A stretch of 64,000 nucleotides of DNA from the NCBI GenBank assembly GCA_000733915.1, contig JPOM01000001.1, positions 1,426,001 to 1,490,000 on the forward strand, in the 5' to 3' direction. A program made the translations under genes and the position numbers. This document shows, piece after piece, positions 1 to 10,193 of the stretch. Below the pieces are notes generated by a model, which saw only the letters and a program-made list of their open reading frames with translations, was not told the DNA's origin and made no database searches. The DNA comes from Caulobacteraceae bacterium PMMR1. GTDB lineage: Bacteria; Pseudomonadota; Alphaproteobacteria; Caulobacterales; Caulobacteraceae. Each line of letters opens with the position of its first letter. The stretch's first letter is position 1.

Positions 1-1301
<1,301 letters not shown>

Positions 1302-1306
1302 GGGTT

Positions 1307-2476
1307 TCACGCGAACTCCTTGACCTTGCGGCGGGCGGCCTGGCGCGCGTGGGCCGCCAGCCAGACGTCGGCGAAGGCGATCCAGTCGTCTCCGATGGTG
1401 GCCCAGCCTCCGGAGGCGCGGACCGCGTAGCCGGCGTCCGGGCCAAGACCCATGGCGGCCAGCACGTGGCTGGCTCCGACCTTGCCGGACGAGCAGGCCG
1501 AACCGGCGGAGACCATCACCCCCTCGAGGTCCAAGGCCATGACCTGACGCTCCGAGGGCCAGCCATGCCTCACGGCGCAGAGCACGCCCGGCAGACGCGG
1601 CGCCCCCTCGCCCGCGATCCTCGCCCCCGCCGCCCTGAGGCGCGCCTCGGCGGCGTCGCGCCAGGGCGCCTGGCGGTGCGCGCAGGGCAGGTCGCGAAGG
1701 GCCGCCTCGGCCGCGGCGCCGAAGCCCGCGATGCCGGCGACGTTTTCGGTCCCGGCGCGCAGGCCCTGCTCCTGGCCGGGCGACAGGGCGTAGGCACCCA
1801 CGACGGCCCGCCGCGCCCGCACCGGTCCGCCGGGCGTCACGATCAGGGCGCCGACGCCCTGCGGCGCGCCGAGCTTGTGGCCGGAGAGGCTGAGGGTGTG
1901 AGCCCCCAGCGCCGCCATGTCGAGGGCCAGCCGGCCCGCCGCCTGCACCGCGTCCACGTGCAGCACCCCGCCCGCCTCCCGCACCTTCGCGGCGATCTCG
2001 GCGATAGGCTGCAGGACGCCGGTCTCGCCATTGGCCAGGGACACGGCCACGAACGGAGCCCCATCGGTACGGTCCCAGCGGGCCAGGCGCCCGTGCAGCC
2101 AGTCGAGGTCCGCCACGCCGTCCGGCCGCACCGGCCAGACCTCCACCCCCGCGCCGGACGCCAGGGCCGGACGCAGCGTGCTGTCGTGCTCCGTCGCCAG
2201 CACGACGAGCCGGCGGCTGCCGGACGCCAGGGCCGCTTCGATCGCGAGGCGGTTGGCCTCCGTGCCGCCGGAGGTGAAGACGACCTGCTCCGGGCCGGCG
2301 CCCACGAGCGCCCCGACCTGGGCGCGGGCGGTCTCCACCGCGGCGCGGGCCCTTCGGCCGCGGGCGTGCACGGACGAGGGGTTGCCTCCGATCTGCAGGG
2401 CAAGCGCGGCCGCCTCCAGCGCCTCGGGCCGGATGGGGGCGGTGGCGTTATAATCGAGATAGACGGCCCGCTTCAC
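1307..2476 (-). CDS. Cysteine desulfurase (NifS/IscS-type, class V aminotransferase fold)
   Basis: PLP enzyme that takes sulfur from L-cysteine and hands it to the SUF scaffold. The 389-residue protein starts [14 protein letters not shown]. It has the PLP-binding lysine in [12 protein letters not shown] (about K201) and the catalytic cysteine in [10 protein letters not shown] (about C328), with the longer active-site loop of IscS/NifS-type enzymes. I chose GTG at 2476 because the family signature begins a few residues after it and because it overlaps the stop of the upstream regulator (GTGA). An open frame continues upstream of this GTG but only inside the regulator. It sits between the Rrf2 regulator and sufB, so it serves the SUF pathway. 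Confidence 0.93.
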   Translation of the reverse strand: MKRAVYLDYNATAPIRPEALEAAALALQIGGNPSSVHARGRRARAAVETARAQVGALVGAGPEQVVFTSGGTEANRLAIEAALASGSRRLVVLATEHDSTLRPALASGAGVEVWPVRPDGVADLDWLHGRLARWDRTDGAPFVAVSLANGETGVLQPIAEIAAKVREAGGVLHVDAVQAAGRLALDMAALGAHTLSLSGHKLGAPQGVGALIVTPGGPVRARRAVVGAYALSPGQEQGLRAGTENVAGIAGFGAAAEAALRDLPCAHRQAPWRDAAEARLRAAGARIAGEGAPRLPGVLCAVRHGWPSERQVMALDLEGVMVSAGSACSSGKVGASHVLAAMGLGPDAGYAVRASGGWATIGDDWIAFADVWLAAHARQAARRKVKEFA

Positions 2477-2927
2477 GCCGCCTGCTCCACCCGTTGCGCA
2501 CCGTCGGCGAAGCGGCCGCTGACGATGTCCGCCAGGCTGACGCCCGCCAGGAACCGCGCGATCTCGCCGCCCAGCGCCGCCCAGAGGTAATGCGTCACGC
2601 AGCGCTCGCCCGACGCCATGCAGCCCCGCGCCGCGGCCCCGTCCCGTGAGGGGCAGCGGGTCGCCTGCAAGGGCTCGTCCACGGCGCGCACGATGTCGGC
2701 GACCGGGGTCTCCTCCGCCCGCCGAGCCAGGCGATAGCCTCCGCCGGGCCCGCGCACGCTGCGCACCAGCCCGCCCGCCGCAGGCGTGCGAACAGCTGCT
2801 CGAGATAGGGCAGCGAAATCTCCTGCCGGGCCGCGATCTCGGCCAGGGGCACGGGCCGGACGTCGCCATGGCGGGCGAGGTCGGTCATAGCCATGACGGC
2901 GTAGCGGCCTTTGGTGCTGAGCTGCAT
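2473..2927 (-). pseudogene. iscR: Rrf2/IscR-type iron-sulfur regulator, interrupted by a single-base deletion
   Basis: Rrf2-family winged-helix regulators such as IscR sense Fe-S status and control the following suf genes. The N-terminal half reads in one frame from ATG 2927 ([20 protein letters not shown] ... [16 protein letters not shown]). The C-terminal half reads in the next frame ([20 protein letters not shown] ... [10 protein letters not shown]). The break lies at the GC run near 2769-2772. Adding one base there restores a 151-residue protein of normal family length. The three cluster-ligand cysteines of IscR are present (TRC, GCM, ERC). The stop overlaps the GTG of the desulfurase. 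The intact flanking frames and normal residues suggest an assembly error or a very recent mutation. Confidence 0.85.
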
Positions 2928-3090
2928 GCCCTGTCGCGCAGCCGCCCCGCGGCCTGCGCCCTTGTGTGATCGGCGCCCGCTCCCTAGAGAAACGCTCGCT
3001 CCGCCTGCACTTAGGAAAACCAAGCGCGGCGATCAAGTATTCCACCCTCCGCCGGTCGTTCTTCGCCGGCGGGCAACCAGGGACCCGTCT

Positions 3091-3741
3091 ATGCCCGAGG
3101 TGATCCTGACCGGCGCCGCCGGCCGGCTGGAAGGGGCCTATTCGCCCGGCAAGACCGACAACGCCCCCATCGCCCTGATCCTGCATCCGCACCCCAAGGC
3201 GGGCGGACATATGAACAACCCGGTGGCGGTTCAGCTCTATCGCGTGTTCATGAAGCGCGGCTTTGCGACCCTGCGGTTCAACTTCCGCGGCGTGGGCAAG
3301 AGCCAGGGCGAGTTCGACCAGGGGATCGGAGAGCTGGCCGACGCGGCCTCCGCGCTGGACTGGCTGCAGGCTGAGAACCCGGCCGCCTCCCAGTGCTGGG
3401 TCGCGGGCTACCAGTTCGGCGCCTACATCGGGATGCAGCTCCTGATGCGCCGGCCGGAGACGGACGGCTTCATCTCGGTGTCGCCGCCGACCAATGTCTA
3501 CGACTTCAGCTTCCTGGCGCCCTGCCCCGCCTCGGGGCTGTTCCTGCACGGCACCGAAGATGCGGTGGCGACCCCGGCGGAGGTGGAGCGGGTCGTGGCG
3601 AAGCTGCGCACCCAGAAGGGCATTTCGATCGCCTATGAGCTGGTCGAGGGCGCAGACCACTTCTGGCGCAACCACATCGAGGCGGTGGAGGAGGTGGTCG
3701 GCCGCTACGTCGACCAACGCATGAACGCCCTGCCGGCCTGA
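3091..3741 (+). CDS. Alpha/beta hydrolase-fold protein lacking the serine nucleophile
   Basis: A 216-residue cytosolic alpha/beta hydrolase-fold protein. The oxyanion-side block LILHPHPKAGGHMNNPV and the strand FATLRFNFRGVGKSQGEFD are clear. The acid (HGTEDAVA, D157) and the histidine (EGADHFW, H190) are in place. The nucleophile elbow, normally G-x-S-x-G, reads GYQFGA, with glutamine at position 108 encoded by CAG. Classical ester hydrolysis is therefore unlikely. It may bind a ligand, act as a structural protein or use another chemistry. It is divergent from the suf operon with about 160 bp between them. The fold is clear, but substrate and role are unknown. Confidence 0.85.
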   Translation: MPEVILTGAAGRLEGAYSPGKTDNAPIALILHPHPKAGGHMNNPVAVQLYRVFMKRGFATLRFNFRGVGKSQGEFDQGIGELADAASALDWLQAENPAASQCWVAGYQFGAYIGMQLLMRRPETDGFISVSPPTNVYDFSFLAPCPASGLFLHGTEDAVATPAEVERVVAKLRTQKGISIAYELVEGADHFWRNHIEAVEEVVGRYVDQRMNALPA

Positions 3742-3773
3742 GCGGGTCGGAGGGAGCGCCGGCGCCGCCCGGA

Positions 3774-4880
3774 TCAGGGCTCGACGATCCGGCCGCCCGC
3801 CAGCGGCCTTGGCGCGCCGGTGGTGCCGGGGAAGCTGATCGGCAACCCCTTCAGCGTCCGCGCAGCGAGATAGGCGAAGGCCTCCGCTTCGATGGCGTCG
3901 CCGCGCCAGCCGACCTGCTCGGCGGTGAGCACGGGGCGTCGGGCGCGCGCGCCGAGTTCGCGCAGGATGGCGGGATTGCGCCGCCCTCCGCCGCAGACAA
4001 TGATAGCCGGGGCCGCAAAGGCGTGCGCTTCAAGGCCCAGGGCGGCCGCAGCCGCGGTGAAGGCGGACAGGGTCGACGCGCCATCCTCGGGCGACAGATC
4101 GGTCACGGGCTCAAGCGAGAAGTCGTAGCGGTCGAGCGACTTCGGCCCCCGCGCCTGGAAGTGCGCATGGCCGAGCATGGCGGCGACCACGTCTTCGTGC
4201 ACCCGCCCGGCCAGGGCCAGCGCGCCTCCCGCGTCAAAGCGCCCCCGCCCGTGCGCCTCCGCCCAGCTGTCGATCAGACCGTTGCCGGGTCCGGTATCGA
4301 AGGCGGTGAGCCCGCCGTCGCCCGCGATCAGGGTCAGGTTGGCGACCCCGCCGATGTTCAGGACGGCGATGGGCGGCTTCAGTCCCGACCGCTGAACCAT
4401 GGCGGCATGATAGATGGGGACCAGCGGGGCCCCCTGCCCTCCGGCGTGCACGTCCGCCGTGCGGAAGTCGAAGGCGACCGGACGTCCGGTGAGCCGCGCC
4501 AGGAGTTCGCCGTCGCCGAGCTGGCGTGTACGCCCCGCGACGCCCCCCGCCGGGGCCTCGTGCAGCACCGTCTGGCCGTGGAAGCCGATCAGGTCGATGT
4601 CGGACCAGTCAAGGCCGTGCGCCTTCAGGAACGCCGAACCGGCCTCCCAATGCGCCCGCGCGATCGTCTCGGCGAGGTGGTGGAAGAGGTTCGGCTCCGG
4701 CTCGCCGCGCCGCCAGCTCCGCCCCGCCCCGATCGCCTCGAGCGCCAAACTGCGCAGCGCGTCCGGCATCGGCGCTTCACCGGCGGGACCGAAGGCCTGC
4801 ACGGCCACGCCGTCGGTCTCCAGCACCGCCATGTCGATGCCGTCCAGCGACGTGCCGGTCATGAAGCCCAGGATGCGCAT
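3774..4880 (-). CDS. anmK: Anhydro-N-acetylmuramic acid kinase
   Basis: Phosphorylates and hydrolyses 1,6-anhydro-N-acetylmuramic acid from peptidoglycan turnover to MurNAc-6-phosphate, in the cytoplasm. The 368-residue length is normal for the family. Visible signatures are the N-terminal ILGFMTGTSLDGIDMAVLE, the catalytic-site block GFHGQTVLHEAP, LNIGGVANLTLI, AFDTGPGNGLIDSWAE and the C-terminal nucleotide-site VCGGGRRNPAIL. It is convergent with the hydrolase upstream in coordinates and divergent from tyrS, with an 82 bp intergenic region that must contain both promoters, an arrangement also seen in other alphaproteobacteria. Confidence 0.96.
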   Translation of the reverse strand: MRILGFMTGTSLDGIDMAVLETDGVAVQAFGPAGEAPMPDALRSLALEAIGAGRSWRRGEPEPNLFHHLAETIARAHWEAGSAFLKAHGLDWSDIDLIGFHGQTVLHEAPAGGVAGRTRQLGDGELLARLTGRPVAFDFRTADVHAGGQGAPLVPIYHAAMVQRSGLKPPIAVLNIGGVANLTLIAGDGGLTAFDTGPGNGLIDSWAEAHGRGRFDAGGALALAGRVHEDVVAAMLGHAHFQARGPKSLDRYDFSLEPVTDLSPEDGASTLSAFTAAAAALGLEAHAFAAPAIIVCGGGRRNPAILRELGARARRPVLTAEQVGWRGDAIEAEAFAYLAARTLKGLPISFPGTTGAPRPLAGGRIVEP

Positions 4881-4962
4881 GAGGCCGTGCTTAGCCTGCC
4901 CGGGCGTTCGCGCAACTGACGGCTTGGACGCCGCACGTCTTGGGCATTAGACAGCGCCGGTC

Positions 4963-6225
4963 ATGACCGGCCCAAACGACTTCCACTCCGACTTCCTGCG
5001 CAGCCTGCAGGCGCGGGGCTACATCCATCAGATCAGCCATCCCGAAGAGCTCGACGCCGCCGCCGCGAGGGGGCGGATCGCGGCCTATATCGGCTTTGAC
5101 GCGACCGCGGCTTCGTTCCACGTCGGGAACCTCGTCTCGATCATGCTGCTCCGGCGGCTGCAGCAGGCGGGGCACAGGCCGATCGTGGTGATCGGCGGCG
5201 GCACCACCAAGGTCGGCGATCCTTCCGGCAAGGACTCCACGCGCCAATTGCTTAGCGACGACCAGATCACGGCCAACATCGCGTCGCTGAAGACGACCTT
5301 CGCCAAGTTCCTGACCTTCGGCGACGGGCCGGGCGACGCGGTGCTGGTCGACAATGCGGAGTGGCTGGAGCGCTTCGGCTACATCCAGTTCCTGCGCGAC
5401 TATGGCGTGCACTTCACGATCAATCGCATGCTGACGTTCGACAGCGTGAAGCTGAGGCTCGACCGCGAGCAGCCGCTGACCTTCATCGAGTTCAACTACA
5501 TGCTGATGCAGGCGGTCGACTTCCTGGAGCTGTCCCGGCGCTACGACTGCGTGCTGCAGATGGGCGGCTCCGACCAGTGGGGAAACATCGTCAACGGCGT
5601 CGACCTGATCCGGCGGGTGGACCAGAAGCCCGCGTTCGCCTTGACCACGCCCCTGATCACCACCGCCTCGGGGGCCAAGATGGGCAAGACCGCGTCCGGC
5701 GCGGTGTGGCTGAACGCCGAACAGCTCGCCCCCTACGACTACTGGCAGTTCTGGCGCAACACCGAGGACGCCGATGTCGGGCGCTTCCTGAGGCTGTTCA
5801 CCGACCTTCCCCTGGACGAGATCGCGCAGCTGGAGGCGCTCCAGGGCGCTGAGATCAACGAGGCCAAGAAGGCGCTGGCCAATGCGGCGACCGCGATGCT
5901 GCACGGATCGCAGGCCGCCGAGCATGCGGCCGAGGCGGCGCGGGTCGCCTTTGAGCAGGGCGGGGTCTCCGCCGACCTGCCGACGTTTGAGATCCCCCGG
6001 GCGGCCCTGGCGCCGGGCATCGGCCTGGCGATCCTGGCGGTGGACGCGGGGCTGGCGGCCTCCCGCTCGGAGGTCCGTCGCCTGGCCCAGGGCGGGGGCC
6101 TGCGGGTCAACGACACAGTGGAGGCGGACGCCAATCGCCTGGTCACAGCGGCGGACCTCGGCGAAGGCGGCGTGATCAAGCTCGCCGCGGGCAAGAAGAA
6201 GATCGTGCTCGTCCGCCCCGTCTGA
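4963..6225 (+). CDS. tyrS: Tyrosyl-tRNA synthetase
   Basis: Class I aminoacyl-tRNA synthetase that charges tRNA-Tyr. The 420-residue protein has the HIGH-type motif as SFHVGN (residues 51-56), the tyrosine-site block [14 protein letters not shown] (about 199-212) and the KMSKS-type loop as KMGKT (239-243). A C-terminal S4-like RNA-binding domain covers roughly 355-415 ([18 protein letters not shown]). The ATG at 4963 gives the usual N-terminus ([16 protein letters not shown]). The next gene follows 72 bases downstream in the same direction and may be read through. Confidence 0.97.
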   Translation: MTGPNDFHSDFLRSLQARGYIHQISHPEELDAAAARGRIAAYIGFDATAASFHVGNLVSIMLLRRLQQAGHRPIVVIGGGTTKVGDPSGKDSTRQLLSDDQITANIASLKTTFAKFLTFGDGPGDAVLVDNAEWLERFGYIQFLRDYGVHFTINRMLTFDSVKLRLDREQPLTFIEFNYMLMQAVDFLELSRRYDCVLQMGGSDQWGNIVNGVDLIRRVDQKPAFALTTPLITTASGAKMGKTASGAVWLNAEQLAPYDYWQFWRNTEDADVGRFLRLFTDLPLDEIAQLEALQGAEINEAKKALANAATAMLHGSQAAEHAAEAARVAFEQGGVSADLPTFEIPRAALAPGIGLAILAVDAGLAASRSEVRRLAQGGGLRVNDTVEADANRLVTAADLGEGGVIKLAAGKKKIVLVRPV

Positions 6226-6297
6226 ACCTCGCCGCGCCCTTGCGCTTGCGCCCGCAAGGCCTAGCTGGAACGCCAGACCCTGACCCGCGGAGACCCC

Positions 6298-6765
6298 ATG
6301 CCTGAGCTGAAGCCCGGAGACGTCGCCCCCGACTTCGACCTGCCTACCGACGGCGGCGGCCGGGTGCGCCTTGCGGACCTGAAGGGTAAGCCGGTCGTGC
6401 TCTACTTCTACCCCAAGGACGATACCTCCGGCTGCACGAGCGAGGCGCAGCAGTTCTCGGCCGTCATGGGCGAGTTCCAGGCCGCCGGCGCGATCGTGGT
6501 CGGCGTCTCCAAGGACAGCGTGGCCAGCCACGACAAGTTCAAGGCCAAGTACGGCCTGGCCTTCCCGCTCGCCTCGGACGAGAGCGGTGAGACGGTCGAG
6601 CGCTACGGCGCCTGGGTCGAAAAGAGCATGTATGGCCGCAAGTACATGGGGATCGACCGCTCCACCTTCCTGATCGGGCCCGACGGCCGGCTGGTGCAGG
6701 TCTGGCGCAAGGTGAAGGTGCCCGGCCACGCGAAGGCGGTGTTGGACGCGTTGAAGGCGGCCTGA
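6298..6765 (+). CDS. bcp: Thioredoxin-dependent peroxiredoxin, Bcp/PrxQ family
   Basis: Reduces hydrogen and organic peroxides. The 155-residue protein has the AhpC/TSA fold with the peroxidatic cysteine in YFYPKDDTSGCTSEAQQF. The Thr three residues before it is conserved. Many Bcp proteins carry a resolving cysteine five residues later, and here that position is glutamine, so this is a one-cysteine form or one that resolves with another thiol. The C-terminal blocks STFLIGPDGRLVQVWRKV and GHAKAVLDAL are typical. The ATG at 6298 follows a GGAGA five bases upstream. Confidence 0.93.
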   Translation: MPELKPGDVAPDFDLPTDGGGRVRLADLKGKPVVLYFYPKDDTSGCTSEAQQFSAVMGEFQAAGAIVVGVSKDSVASHDKFKAKYGLAFPLASDESGETVERYGAWVEKSMYGRKYMGIDRSTFLIGPDGRLVQVWRKVKVPGHAKAVLDALKAA

Positions 6766-7411
6766 CCGGCTCCGGCCACGCATGCGGCATCTCGTCACAG
6801 CTTGGCCGTAAGCGAAGGGTCAAGCTTTGACTGTGACCAAGACGCGACACCGCCCGAACCCGCTCTGCAACGACCTAGGCAGGGTTCCAAACGTCCCCTT
6901 GAACAGGCCGAATCGGTTTCACCCGCCGCGGAGGCGAGATCAGAAAGATTCACAGCCTGTTAACCGTTGGTCGGAGCGGGCTCTCGTGCCGTTTCGGGAC
7001 AAAGCGAGCCGTCCTGGCGCGCGATGGCCCGCGAAGACTTCGGCTCTGTCTAGCCTGAGCTCCTGATGACTGTCGCTGTCGCGAAAGTATAGTCGGCGAC
7101 TGCCAGCTTCACAGTTCAGTTATCGGAGCGCCTGCGACGCCCCGACGCTTGTCTCCGCAGGCCGATTTTGGTGTGTGGTAAGCATCGGTTTCGAGGGCGT
7201 GCGGCCATGTCGGCCAATAGCGAGGGCGTGAGGTCTGCGGGCGGGGCAGTCAGCTCTGCCTTGACCAGGCCATCGTCTTCGCCCCTCACGCGAGCGGCGC
7301 TGGATTGCTTGGCCTCCCCGATCGCGGCCCGCCCCTTGCAGCCCTCCTTCCGCAAGACGCCCCCGGTCGGGGACCGTCCCGGTTCAACCCACCCCAACGA
7401 GAGCGGTCGCC
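6766..7411. other. 646-bp intergenic region without a convincing gene
   Basis: This is the longest gap in the window. Short open frames on both strands (for example 6827-7066 plus and 7116-7397 minus) have no recognisable domain and look like chance frames. Local base composition is less GC-rich than the surroundings, notably at 6930-6965 and 7060-7190. It should hold the bactofilin promoter and 5' leader. I found no riboswitch, tRNA or clear small-RNA signature by eye. A small RNA or long leader remains possible. Confidence 0.4.
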
Positions 7412-8002
7412 ATGTTCAATCGTTCAGCTAACGGCTCCCGGTCGCAGCCGCCTACGCCCCGCACCGACCTGCAAGTCGACCCTGCCGCCCCCGCCCCGGC
7501 TCCGGCCGCCGCCGCCCATCCGCAGGGCTTCGGCGCCGCGCCGCGCGCCCCCGTCCGCAACCCCTCCGGTTTCGGCGCCGACCTGGTGTTCGAAGGCAAG
7601 ATCTCCGGCGACGGCGAGCTTCTGATCGACGGCCTGGTCAAGGGCGAAATCCACGTCTCGCGTCTTGTGATCGGCGAGCACGCCCAGATCGAGGGCACGG
7701 TGCGCGGCAACTCCATCGAGGTGCGCGGCCGCGTTCACGGCAACATCGAAGGCAAGGCCGTCAAGCTCTACGAGTCGGCCCATGTCGAGGGCGACATCCT
7801 GCACGAGCAGCTGTCGATCGACACCGGCGCCTATTTCCAGGGCCGCTGCCAGCAGTACCGCCAGACGGCCGCCCAGGCTGCGCCGTCCGCCTCGGTCGGC
7901 TTCCACCCGCCCGCCCCGTCCGTGACGCCCGCCGCCGCGGCCGCCCCGGTCCAGGGCTTCGCCGGCCAAGTCATTGAGCTCGACCCCGCCGCGCGGAGCT
8001 GA
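7412..8002 (+). CDS. Bactofilin (polymerising cytoskeletal protein)
   Basis: Bactofilins form nucleotide-independent beta-helical filaments that place cell-wall and stalk factors. The 196-residue protein has a Pro/Ala-rich, disordered N-terminus (1-58), a bactofilin core at roughly 59-150 (FEGKISGDGELLIDGLVKGE, LVIGEHAQIEGTVRGN, GRVHGNIEGKAVKLYESA, VEGDILHEQLSIDTGAYFQG) with the regular Gly/hydrophobic spacing of the right-handed beta-helix, and a Pro/Ala-rich tail. This three-part layout matches Caulobacter BacA/BacB. An M23 peptidase often sits next to bactofilin genes, but none is seen here. A hairpin terminator follows at 8053. Confidence 0.93.
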   Translation: MFNRSANGSRSQPPTPRTDLQVDPAAPAPAPAAAAHPQGFGAAPRAPVRNPSGFGADLVFEGKISGDGELLIDGLVKGEIHVSRLVIGEHAQIEGTVRGNSIEVRGRVHGNIEGKAVKLYESAHVEGDILHEQLSIDTGAYFQGRCQQYRQTAAQAAPSASVGFHPPAPSVTPAAAAAPVQGFAGQVIELDPAARS

Positions 8003-8052
8003 GCCTCGCAAGTCAAAGGGGGAGCGGGTCTTCGAGCCGGCTCCAAAGGCGG

Positions 8053-8090
8053 GCGGGCCAGCGCAGGGATGGCGCCGGCCCGCTTGCGTT
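8053..8090 (+). terminator. Probable terminator after the bactofilin gene
   Basis: A GC-rich inverted repeat pairs GCGGGCC (8053-8059) with GGCCCGC (8077-8083), followed by a one-base mismatch and a further four-base GCGC pair around a seven-base loop. A short T-containing tail (TTGCGTT) follows. It lies between the convergent bactofilin and prfB genes, so it could serve either transcript. Confidence 0.5.
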
Positions 8091-8103
8091 GACGTCCCCG
8101 GCG

Positions 8104-9235
8104 CTACGCCGTCTCGCCCTCCGTGCGGGTGTGGCCGACCCGCTGCGACAGGGCCGCGCCCATGAACGCGTCCAGGTCGCCGTCCAGTACGCCCTGGATG
8201 TCGGAGGTCTCCACGTTCGTGCGCAGGTCCTTCACCAGCTGATAGGGCTGCAGCACGTAGGAGCGGATCTGATGGCCCCAGCCGATGTCGGTCTTCTGGG
8301 CCTCGATGGCGGCGGCGGCAGCCTCGCGCTTCTGCAGTTCGAGCTCGTAGAGGCGCGCCTTGAGCATCTTCCAGGCGCGATCGCGATTTTGGTGCTGCGA
8401 GCGCTCCGTCTGGCAGGCGACCGCGATCCCGGTCGGGATGTGCGTCAGGCGCACCGCGGAGTCCGTCTTGTTGACGTGCTGACCGCCGGCGCCCGACGCG
8501 CGATAGGTGTCGGTGCGCACATCGGCGGGATTGATCTCGATCTCGATGGTGTCGTCCACCACCGGATAGACCCAAACGCTGGCGAAACTCGTGTGACGCC
8601 GGGCATTGGAGTCGAACGGCGAGATGCGCACCAGCCGGTGCACGCCCGCTTCCGTCTTCAGCCAGCCGTAGGCGTTGGGGCCCTTCACCTGCAGGGTGGC
8701 GGACTTCAAGCCCGCCGTTTCCCCCGGCGTCTCTTCGATCACGTCTACGCTCATGCCGTGCTTCGCGGCCCAGCGGGAGTACATGCGGGTGAGCATCAAG
8801 GCCCAGTCGGCGGACTCCGTGCCGCCCGCACCTGAGTTCACCTCGACATAGGCGTCGTTGCCGTCGGCCTCGCCGGAGAGCAAAGCCTCGAGCTCCGCCC
8901 GGGCCGCCTTCTCCTTGAGCGCCTTCAGCGCCGCGGCGGCCTCGTCGCCCACGCCGGTGTCGCCCTCCATCTCCGCCAGCTCGGCGAGTTCCAGCGCCTC
9001 GGCGCGCTCACGCTCCAGCACGCGCACGGCCTCGATCGCGGAGGCCAGCCGCGTGCGCTCGCGCATCAGCGCCTGGGCTTCGTCGGGCTTGTCCCAGAGG
9101 GTCGGGTCTTCGACCCTGGCGTTCAGTTCGTCCAGCTTGCGGAGCGCGGGCTCCCAGTCAAAGACGCCTCCTGAGCAGTCCTATGGACTGCTCGATGTCG
9201 GCCGCCGCGGCCTCGACATCCGCTCTCACACGCAT
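8104..9235 (-). CDS. prfB: Peptide chain release factor 2, expressed by programmed +1 frameshift
   Basis: RF2 recognises UGA and UAA stops and triggers peptide release. The main frame carries the SPF anticodon-like tripeptide ([11 protein letters not shown]), the [12 protein letters not shown] catalytic GGQ loop and the usual C-terminus. A short 25-codon frame 0 starts at ATG 9235 and ends CTT TGA C at 9163-9157, preceded by AGGAGG (9172-9167). A +1 slip at CTT continues as [19 protein letters not shown], giving about 376 residues, the normal RF2 size. A GTG two codons in (9229) is better spaced from the GGAGA ribosome site and may be the true start. It ends convergent with the bactofilin. 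Confidence 0.96.
9157..9172 (-). promoter_or_regulatory. prfB: prfB autoregulatory +1 ribosomal frameshift signal
   Basis: On the minus strand the order is AGGAGG (internal Shine-Dalgarno-like element), three bases (CGT), then CTT TGA C. This is the arrangement known from E. coli prfB: low RF2 leaves UGA unread and favours slippage of the CUU-decoding tRNA into the +1 frame. Spacing and the C after UGA both match. Confidence 0.93.
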
Positions 9236-9297
9236 TCTCCTAAGCCAGAAGAGGGCGCGAGATAGAGCCTGCGCGGCCGGCGCGCAATGGAGGGGCG

Positions 9298-10089
9298 ATG
9301 GACGGTCTGGACCCGGAACGCGAGGCGGAGGCGCAGGCCATTGCGGCGCGGCTCATGGCCCCCAAGCGGCGAGGAGCGCCGCGGCTGGCTCGGGCGCTCT
9401 ACGACGCCGAGGCGACAGAAGCTCAGACCCGGTTCGGCTCTCTGGCCGCCTGGCGGACGGCGCCGGGCTCGGCGGTGCTGCTGATCCACGGCTGGGAGGA
9501 CGACCACGGCCTGTGGGAGCCGATGCTGGCCGCGCTGGCCGCCAACGGCCGGCCGGCGGTAGCGCTTGACCTGCCAGGCCACGGCTCCAGCGAGGCGCCC
9601 TTTACGGGTCTGAAGGACTGCGCGGCGGCCGTGGCGGAGGCCGCCCGCGAGCTCGGCCCCATCGACGCGGTCATCACCCACTCCTTCGGCGGCCCGGTCG
9701 CGATCGAGGCGGCGGCGCGCGGCCTGGCCTACGAGCGCGCCGTGCTGATCGCGCCGCCCCTGCCCTCGCAAGACCGCTGGATCGAGCGGCTGCGCGAGCG
9801 GGGCGTCGAGGCGCCGGTGGTCGCCCGGGTACGCGAGATCATGTCGGCCGCCGCAGTCCAGGACGCGGCGGGCTACGACGTGCTTGAGACCGCGGCCCGG
9901 ATGACCGCACGGGCCCTGGTCGTACATGCCCTAGACGACGATGAGACCCCGCCTGAGAGCGGCCGCAAGTTCGCCGAGACCTGGCCTGGCGCGAGTCTGT
10001 TGCTCGTGGACGCGCTGGGGTACCGCTGGATTACGCAGGACCGCGACGTGATTCGCCGTGCGACCAACTTCGTCGACGGTCTAGATTAA
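9298..10089 (+). CDS. Alpha/beta hydrolase with an altered catalytic histidine position
   Basis: A 263-residue alpha/beta hydrolase-fold protein: LLIHGWEDDHGLWEPM oxyanion block, ALDLPGHGSS, nucleophile elbow VITHSFGGPVA (S129), acid loop VVHALDDDETP (D213/D214). In relatives the histidine lies in a G-L-G-H-R-R type block near the C-terminus. Here that block reads DALGYRWITQD, with Tyr at 242. Another histidine may take its place, or the enzyme may be inactive. It is divergent from prfB, with 62 bp between the starts. Fold is certain, but substrate is unknown. Confidence 0.85.
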   Translation: MDGLDPEREAEAQAIAARLMAPKRRGAPRLARALYDAEATEAQTRFGSLAAWRTAPGSAVLLIHGWEDDHGLWEPMLAALAANGRPAVALDLPGHGSSEAPFTGLKDCAAAVAEAARELGPIDAVITHSFGGPVAIEAAARGLAYERAVLIAPPLPSQDRWIERLRERGVEAPVVARVREIMSAAAVQDAAGYDVLETAARMTARALVVHALDDDETPPESGRKFAETWPGASLLLVDALGYRWITQDRDVIRRATNFVDGLD

Positions 10090-10193
10090 CTTCGCTTCGC
10101 CCGCTCAGGTGCTCTGAACGTGACGACCTGGTATTGACCGGGCGCGACATTGCGCGCAAAGACGCAGACTTCACACCAGGATTGGAGAGAGCC

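Noticed and set aside
6957-6966. TTAA half-site before the bactofilin gene as a CtrA site
   Set aside because: The second TTAA at the required seven-base spacing is missing, so it is not a full CtrA box.
6827-7066. A 79-codon plus frame in the bactofilin leader
   Set aside because: No ribosome site, no recognisable motif, and basic composition like random frame.
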